A DNA stretch of 10,986 nt, from positions 1 through 10,986 of the forward strand of contig JAKOOI010000071.1 in assembly GCA_022701475.1 (NCBI GenBank). Reading direction: 5' to 3'. Made by a program: the position numbers and the translations under genes. This DNA is from Weeksellaceae bacterium. GTDB taxonomy: Bacteria > Bacteroidota > Bacteroidia > Flavobacteriales > Weeksellaceae. Shown in pieces: positions 6,329 through 10,986 of the stretch; position 1 is the stretch's first letter, and every line of letters begins with the position of its first letter. The notes below the pieces were generated by a model that ran no database searches, was not told where the DNA came from, and was given only the letters and a program-made list of their open reading frames with translations.

Positions 6329-9300
6329 ATGCCACAGAAAAAAATAAGTTATTCTACGGAATTAATGGTCAATTTCAAACAGGCAAAAATAGTATCTCCA
6401 CAGGAGAAATTCCAGGCCCTGCAAACGGACGAGGGGAATTCTCTTCTTTTTTCCATAGGTACGGACCAGGTATTTTATCTCATCCAGCAGATCCCGGGTA
6501 CGGCAAGCGGATGGAAGAGGTATGATCTGAGCAGCCGTCTCAGCCATGTTCACGAAGGAAAAAAGGTAAAGGCGAAAACATTTTCCGTATCTCAGAATTT
6601 TACCAGCAGGAAAATCGATATGGTGCTTGCCATCTCGGTAGACGGAAAGGATTATGTCTATGTATCACTGAATAACAATTCGGCTGCAGAAGCGATGAAT
6701 GATCTGACGGTGCAGTGGGAGACGATGCCGTACGATGATCCTCATCAGCCCGGGATTACGCTGGACGTTAAAAATCTGTATATTACACAGACCAAAAACG
6801 TAGAATATATCGTTGCAGATATATCGCGGTCTGCCTTTAATCCCCCTGCCGACTTTCTGGAACGTTATTACATTGATCCCAAAAAGGCAACCGGCAAATA
6901 CTGGAACAACCTGCCGATGGGCGGAGACCTGAATCCCGGCGTGAGCAGCTCCCTGGGACGCAGGGATGAAGAAAGGGTAGACGGCATCTATACCCTCGGC
7001 GCCATCAACGGCAGCACCGAGCTGCTCTATGCACCGCTGTATAATCCCTTTGACCGTAAAGCGCCTCCTACCATTGCCCGTCTGAAGGTGCCCAACGGTG
7101 CAAGCGGACTTGCTGTGGTAACGGTAGAAAACAATGCGACGGATCTTTTTGTAATCGGCGAAAAAACGCTGTATTATTTCGCCGCAGACAAGCAGGAAGA
7201 CGGCGACACAGGAATTCCGATATTTCAGAATGACCTTTTTGATGGGGTAAAAGAGGTCTTCGCCTTTGCAGACAGCGAAAAGTATGTGATCTGGGGAAGA
7301 AACCGCGCCAACCAGATATTTTACACCTCATGTTTCAAAGCAAATGTAGCCGAATCCCGGTACTGGACCTATCCGGTGCCTATACTTACGGGCGTAGAAC
7401 AGCTTTCTCCGTTGCTTAATATCGCCGATTCATCCAACGTATTTTTTGCAGTGGCAGGAAATCAGCTGATAAAAGCGGAACAGTCAACCGGAACCGGTAT
7501 ATGGGCATTCCAGAAAATAACGCTGGAAACCCCCGTAGATGCAAAAGCCGAACGCTACAGCTCTTACACAACGCGTATACAGCTTACCGATAATAACGAT
7601 AAGACCCTCCCGGATACGGTACTGAATATCAGCTCAAACAGCCGTATGCCGGTGCTTATCAATAATCTCTATTATATCATCACCCCGGATGCCATTCCCG
7701 TCAGTAAAGATGCCTCGGGTTCCATAACCATTGTTCAGGAGATCCATGATATCACGGGCTTACAGATGATGGTTTCCGATAATGCCGGTACTTCTGTTGT
7801 GATCAATCCGATGAATAAGCCTTTTGAAAAGATATCATCCCTGAATACCGCTGATAAACTGAAAGATGCCGTTATTGTAAACCCTGACGGAAGCACCCGT
7901 AATCTCGTAAGCGGAGACGTAGGTGAGGACAGGCTGAAAACAGTGGCGGCAGCCAATATAAAGTTATCCGAGGCCTACAGCGAGGTTTCCGAAAACTTTA
8001 TGCGCAGGCCGAAAGCACTGCTCCTAAGCATGCCGCAGGGCAACAGAATGTATGTCGAGGGAATAGGGGATACCATTATCACAGAAGTCGGGGACCTGTT
8101 CAGATGGCTGGCGAGCGGGATAAAGTATGTTGCCGATGTCATTTACGATGCCGCAACGGCTGCATGGCGTTTTGTAGTCACCATTGCAGGGAAAGTGTAC
8201 CAGGGTATTCTCGATTGTGTTGAAAAGGTGGTGGGCGCGATACAGTGGCTCTATGAGGTCATTAAAACAGCAATTGAAGACCTCATCAGGTATCTGGAAT
8301 TCCTGTTTCAGTGGAAAGATATTACCCGTACCAAGGAAGTATTCAAAAACCTGAGTAAGCTGTATCTTAAATACCAGATCGGGCAGATCGGAGAACTTAA
8401 GGCAGGTTTCGATGAGGAGATTAAGAAGCTGGTAAAAATCATCAATGACTGGGGCGGCATCACGGACTGGAAAGGGCTGGGGGCCGCAGCCACTTCACCT
8501 GCCGATGCCAGCTCGCAGCCCGCCAAAGGCGAGTCGGCACCCGGAAATCTGCTGCTTTCCCATTTCCAGGGTAATGTCGGCCATATTCAGGCGTCGCCTG
8601 TCAACGGAGATTTGGTACCCAACAGCCAGTCGGTTATCGATCTTCTTTTTGATGCTCTTAAGAAAGAAGGGGTTATTTTTGATGCCGTGCTGGATCAGAT
8701 CGATCAGCTTGCTTCCGAATATCAGAGCATGACGCTGGAGGAAATCCTTAAACGGGTTATCGCGATCATAGGTTCCGGTGTACTGGAAACCACACAGAAT
8801 GTCATTGACGTTCTTTTCGATATCATCATACAGATGCTGACTTCAGCGCTGGATATCCTGGATACCCCGATCTACATTCCGGTGGTAAGTGATATCCTGG
8901 AGTATTTCGGAGTACCGAAGCTTTCCATGCTGGACCTTATCTGCTATATGGGTGCACTGCCGGTAACGGTAGTCTACAAGATCGCAAAAAATGCCGCACC
9001 TTTCCCGGACGATCAGTTTACCGGTTTCCTCATCAATGCCACCAGCTTTGAAGAGGTTGAAAGAGCGTTCAATCCTCCGAAAATTGTGTTGACAACCCAT
9101 TCGCAGAACCTGAAATCCGGAAGTGTGGCAGTATCCTTATCCGTGGATCCGGATCAGATCTATTATGCTGATGCCGGGCTTCTGGGAGAAATGAAAGCTG
9201 TCGGCCTTTCCGTATCGCCCGAAAATTCAAAAGTGATATCCATTACGGGGAATATGTTTGCGGGATTCTTTTCCCTGATGTCCATATTCATCGTTCCTTT

Positions 9301-9835
9301 TGAAGCAGCAGCTCCTACAGGGGATAATCCTTTCGGAACTTTCTCTGCCGTGCTGGGTGTATTAGGCGCCGGATCAAGCGGTATTACCACGACCCTGGTT
9401 CCTAAAATGCCCATTAAAAACGAAGTGGTTTCATGGATCAGTACGGGGACTACTTTTACCGGTATTTTATGCAAAATCATTTTCAGCGGTCCTGCACAAT
9501 CAAAATTTGCTGCCTCTCCCGGAATTATGAATAAACTGGCAGCCGGTGACGGGCGGGCAACCGGTGCTGTCGTAAACAGCATACTGGTACTTCCGGCATT
9601 GTTCTGTTCCTGCTGGCATTTTTACGAGTTGTCCAAAGAAAAGGAAAGCGCCACCCGCAGCGTTGCCATCATTAATGAAACCGGTAACATGACCTCCTAC
9701 ATCAGCCGGCTTTCCTATACGGTAGCGGTAAATGTAAAAGCCCCTCAGGTAAAGGCTGCGTCCATTGTTGTGATGACGGCTGCCAATGTATGCACCGGAG
9801 GACTGCAAATGGCCAGTGCTATCGTCGGAAGCTGA
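6329..9835 (+). CDS. Giant multi-domain protein: N-terminal beta-propeller-like, amphipathic middle, hydrophobic C-terminus
   Basis: This 1168-residue protein is not assigned to a named family. No N-terminal signal peptide is present. Residues about 15-560 are beta-rich with recurrent blade-like units such as LLFSIGTDQVFYL and DLFVIGEKTLYYF, suggesting one or more beta-propellers. From about 588 (GDLFRWLASGIKYVADVIYD) to 700 come amphipathic helices rich in Trp/Tyr, including VVGAIQWLYEVIKTAIEDLI and LEFLFQWKDITRTKEVFKNL. A low-complexity Ala/Ser/Pro linker (SPADASSQPAKGESAPGN, about 723-741) precedes further long helices (about 760-870). The last 200 residues hold hydrophobic segments near 976-995 (MFAGFFSLMSIFIVPFEAAA), 1079-1095 (VVNSILVLPALFCSC) and 1144-1168 at the extreme C-terminus. 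This pattern would fit membrane insertion or a buried helical core. It follows the TULIP-like gene on the same strand and ends 18 bases before a strong terminator hairpin, so the two probably form one transcription unit. Similar proteins may exist in filamentous fungi and other bacteria; that is a vague recollection, not a result. Confidence 0.9.
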   Translation: MPQKKISYSTELMVNFKQAKIVSPQEKFQALQTDEGNSLLFSIGTDQVFYLIQQIPGTASGWKRYDLSSRLSHVHEGKKVKAKTFSVSQNFTSRKIDMVLAISVDGKDYVYVSLNNNSAAEAMNDLTVQWETMPYDDPHQPGITLDVKNLYITQTKNVEYIVADISRSAFNPPADFLERYYIDPKKATGKYWNNLPMGGDLNPGVSSSLGRRDEERVDGIYTLGAINGSTELLYAPLYNPFDRKAPPTIARLKVPNGASGLAVVTVENNATDLFVIGEKTLYYFAADKQEDGDTGIPIFQNDLFDGVKEVFAFADSEKYVIWGRNRANQIFYTSCFKANVAESRYWTYPVPILTGVEQLSPLLNIADSSNVFFAVAGNQLIKAEQSTGTGIWAFQKITLETPVDAKAERYSSYTTRIQLTDNNDKTLPDTVLNISSNSRMPVLINNLYYIITPDAIPVSKDASGSITIVQEIHDITGLQMMVSDNAGTSVVINPMNKPFEKISSLNTADKLKDAVIVNPDGSTRNLVSGDVGEDRLKTVAAANIKLSEAYSEVSENFMRRPKALLLSMPQGNRMYVEGIGDTIITEVGDLFRWLASGIKYVADVIYDAATAAWRFVVTIAGKVYQGILDCVEKVVGAIQWLYEVIKTAIEDLIRYLEFLFQWKDITRTKEVFKNLSKLYLKYQIGQIGELKAGFDEEIKKLVKIINDWGGITDWKGLGAAATSPADASSQPAKGESAPGNLLLSHFQGNVGHIQASPVNGDLVPNSQSVIDLLFDALKKEGVIFDAVLDQIDQLASEYQSMTLEEILKRVIAIIGSGVLETTQNVIDVLFDIIIQMLTSALDILDTPIYIPVVSDILEYFGVPKLSMLDLICYMGALPVTVVYKIAKNAAPFPDDQFTGFLINATSFEEVERAFNPPKIVLTTHSQNLKSGSVAVSLSVDPDQIYYADAGLLGEMKAVGLSVSPENSKVISITGNMFAGFFSLMSIFIVPFEAAAPTGDNPFGTFSAVLGVLGAGSSGITTTLVPKMPIKNEVVSWISTGTTFTGILCKIIFSGPAQSKFAASPGIMNKLAAGDGRATGAVVNSILVLPALFCSCWHFYELSKEKESATRSVAIINETGNMTSYISRLSYTVAVNVKAPQVKAASIVVMTAANVCTGGLQMASAIVGS

Positions 9836-9853
9836 TATACAGCATCTATTTAT

Positions 9854-9897
9854 TACTATAAAAACCGTTTTGCTGAGGTGAAACGGTTTTTATAGTA
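9854..9897. terminator. 17-bp inverted-repeat terminator after the large gene pair
   Basis: TACTATAAAAACCGTTT (9854-9870) and AAACGGTTTTTATAGTA (9881-9897) are perfect inverted copies around a 10-base loop. The AAACGG core followed by TTTTT works as an intrinsic terminator on the plus strand, and the A-run in the left arm gives the same on the minus strand, so it may act in both directions. It begins 18 bases past the stop of the 1168-aa gene and closes that unit. Confidence 0.9.
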
Positions 9898-9979
9898 TAA
9901 TTTTGTGTCAGAAAACATAAACGGGAGAAACAACCTCTGAATTTTTGCTTTCACGCAAGGTATATGAAGCAATTTAATA

Positions 9980-9987
9980 TACATTTG
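9980..9987 (+). promoter_or_regulatory. Candidate -7 box upstream of the HAD phosphatase unit
   Basis: TACATTTG matches TAnnTTTG and lies inside the small inverted repeat ATACA-TT-TGTAT (9979-9990). A TTTG exists upstream at 9944-9947 but the spacing of 32 bases is too long for a standard -33 element. If used, the transcript would cover the short ORF at 10008 and the phosphatase gene. Confidence 0.35.
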
Positions 9988-10007
9988 TATAAATTTTTAT
10001 AAAGGCT

Positions 10008-10175
10008 GTGGGTAATGTAAAACCATTGATACCACTTGTAAATGAATCTATGGATAGGGATTACGGAACAGCAGCGGTATTCCAAAGGCCAATGCTTCAA
10101 AATAAACATTCTGAAGTCATAAGTTCCGGAATCATCCGGATAGATGAAAAATGCATTACGGGAATAATTAAATAA
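10008..10175 (+). CDS. Short ORF or gene remnant directly upstream of the phosphatase
   Basis: A frame opening at GTG 10008 (55 codons), or at ATG 10050 (41 codons), ends at the TAA 10173-10175, two bases before the phosphatase ATG. The product reads naturally as protein: VKPLIPLVNESMDRDYGTAA and SEVISSGIIRIDEKCITGII contain alternating strands and charged turns with no low complexity. No Shine-Dalgarno is seen at either start and no family is recognised. The two-base gap suggests translational coupling if it is a real gene; alternatively it is the 3' end of a truncated gene, since the in-frame stop at 9992-9994 closes the frame upstream. Chance is possible. Confidence 0.35.
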   Translation: MGNVKPLIPLVNESMDRDYGTAAVFQRPMLQNKHSEVISSGIIRIDEKCITGIIK

Positions 10176-10177
10176 AT

Positions 10178-10855
10178 ATGAAAGCAGTAATCTTTGATAT
10201 GGACGGTTTGCTGATCGATTCCGAACCTTTCTGGCAATCTGCCGAAAGAGAAGTTTTCGGATCTTTAGGAATCGAGGTGACTGAGGTTCATTCATCCGTG
10301 ACAAGTCGGATGACTACAAGGGAAGTAACAGAGTATTGGTTCCGCTTTAAGCCGTGGAAGGGCATAAGCATACCCGATATTGAGATGAAAGTTATAAAAG
10401 AGGTAGGGGAGCTTATCGGTCTCCATGGGAAAATAATGCCCGGAGTCATGGAGACCCTGGTTTATTTCAGGCAAGCAGGTTATAAGATCGGCCTTGCTAC
10501 CAATGCGCCGGCTGTTCTTATTCCCAAAGTATTAAAAAAGTTAAATATTGAATCCTGTTTCGATGCTGTGCTTTCAGCAGAGTCTGTTATCAAAGGGAAA
10601 CCGGCTCCTGATATCTATATTCAAATGGCTTCCAACCTGTCGGTTGATGCTGCACAATGTATCGTATTCGAAGATTCAAAATCCGGGATGGCTGCTGCTC
10701 TGGCTGCCGGAATGACTGTGGTTGCTGTTCCTGCCGGAAACCAATATGATCATGCTGAATTTGATGCTGCACACCTTAAAATAGGAAGTCTTATCGATCT
10801 GACCGCAGATCAGGTCCAGGACCTGAATCACAGACAATACCATAATCTGAAATAG
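10178..10855 (+). CDS. hxpB: HxpB/YniC-like HAD-superfamily sugar-phosphate phosphatase
   Basis: This 225-residue protein is a haloacid-dehalogenase superfamily, subclass I (beta-phosphoglucomutase-like) enzyme. All four motifs are present: motif I FDMDGLLIDSEP with nucleophile Asp7 and general acid/base Asp9; motif II LATNAP with Thr108; motif III Lys141 in GKPAPDIY; motif IV FEDSKSG with the Mg2+-binding Glu165-Asp166. The cap (about 16-85) contains YWFRFKPWKGIS, close to the WYARQPWNG segment that I recall for E. coli HxpB (hexitol phosphatase, YniC), and the C-terminal LKIGSLIDLTADQV also resembles that protein. Expected role: hydrolysis of 2-deoxyglucose-6-phosphate and hexitol or hexose phosphates in the cytosol, protecting against sugar-phosphate build-up. 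The HAD assignment is firm; exact substrate and symbol are less so, since beta-phosphoglucomutase and other phosphatases share the motifs. Confidence 0.88.
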   Translation: MKAVIFDMDGLLIDSEPFWQSAEREVFGSLGIEVTEVHSSVTSRMTTREVTEYWFRFKPWKGISIPDIEMKVIKEVGELIGLHGKIMPGVMETLVYFRQAGYKIGLATNAPAVLIPKVLKKLNIESCFDAVLSAESVIKGKPAPDIYIQMASNLSVDAAQCIVFEDSKSGMAAALAAGMTVVAVPAGNQYDHAEFDAAHLKIGSLIDLTADQVQDLNHRQYHNLK

Positions 10856-10986
10856 ACTCACATAAATAAGTAATAACGGTGAAATCAAGGCCTGGGATTT
10901 TTCAATACATATAATGTGAATTGTGTAAATTATCAGTAATTATGGGTTTTTATGCAAAATATTCTATCATGTAATGTATTGCTGTC

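Noticed and set aside
9951..10304. Minus-strand 117-codon frame opposite the phosphatase start
   Set aside because: It overlaps the start of the well-supported phosphatase gene, and its basic, aromatic-rich product has no recognisable domain.
10856..10986. Terminator or new gene after the phosphatase
   Set aside because: I see no stable hairpin with a T-tract, no TAnnTTTG box and no ORF before the window ends.
1..10986. CRISPR array, tRNA, rRNA or insertion sequence
   Set aside because: No regularly spaced repeats, tRNA-like cloverleaf, conserved rRNA segment or transposase-like protein was seen on either strand.

Overview
The window looks like a contig end from a member of the Flavobacteriia (Bacteroidota), most likely a Chryseobacterium-like organism. 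The reasons are the AT-rich intergenic DNA, the near absence of Shine-Dalgarno sequences, several TAnnTTTG boxes (the Bacteroidota -7 promoter element) ahead of genes, and an exported protein that opens its mature part with the VGINT-type motif common in this group. The taxonomic call is inference from style; no marker gene is present.

Layout: (i) Bases 1-64 are not trustworthy. They hold a poly-T run followed by a complete match to the Illumina P7 flow-cell adapter, joined in frame to the 3' end of a TPR-repeat gene (to 242). (ii) Bases 333-1491 carry a YafY-type HTH/WYL regulator and a RidA/YjgF-family protein that lacks the catalytic arginine, followed by a clear rho-independent terminator. 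(iii) Bases 1771-3171 encode an exported protein with tail-fibre-like motifs and a probable C-terminal beta-sandwich. (iv) Bases 3172-4268 are a gene-poor stretch of about 1.1 kb with one possible 40-residue ORF and a structured leader just before the next gene. (v) Bases 4269-9835 hold two large, GC-richer genes on the same strand: a 627-aa protein that resembles P47/OrfX-type TULIP proteins and a 1168-aa protein that looks like a beta-propeller followed by amphipathic helices and C-terminal hydrophobic segments. They are separated by 176 bases containing a perfect 12-bp inverted repeat and end at a 17-bp inverted-repeat terminator. (vi) Bases 10008-10855 hold a short ORF or gene remnant and an HxpB-like HAD phosphatase.

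The part most likely to be a poorly described system is the 4269-9835 pair. Neither protein has a signal peptide. One looks like a lipid-binding TULIP protein and the other like a multi-domain protein with membrane-active segments, so a cooperative, possibly toxin-like or membrane-associated role is a reasonable hypothesis. It rests on visual pattern recognition only. The regulator/RidA pair probably forms a small unit of its own, and the HAD phosphatase is ordinary sugar-phosphate metabolism.
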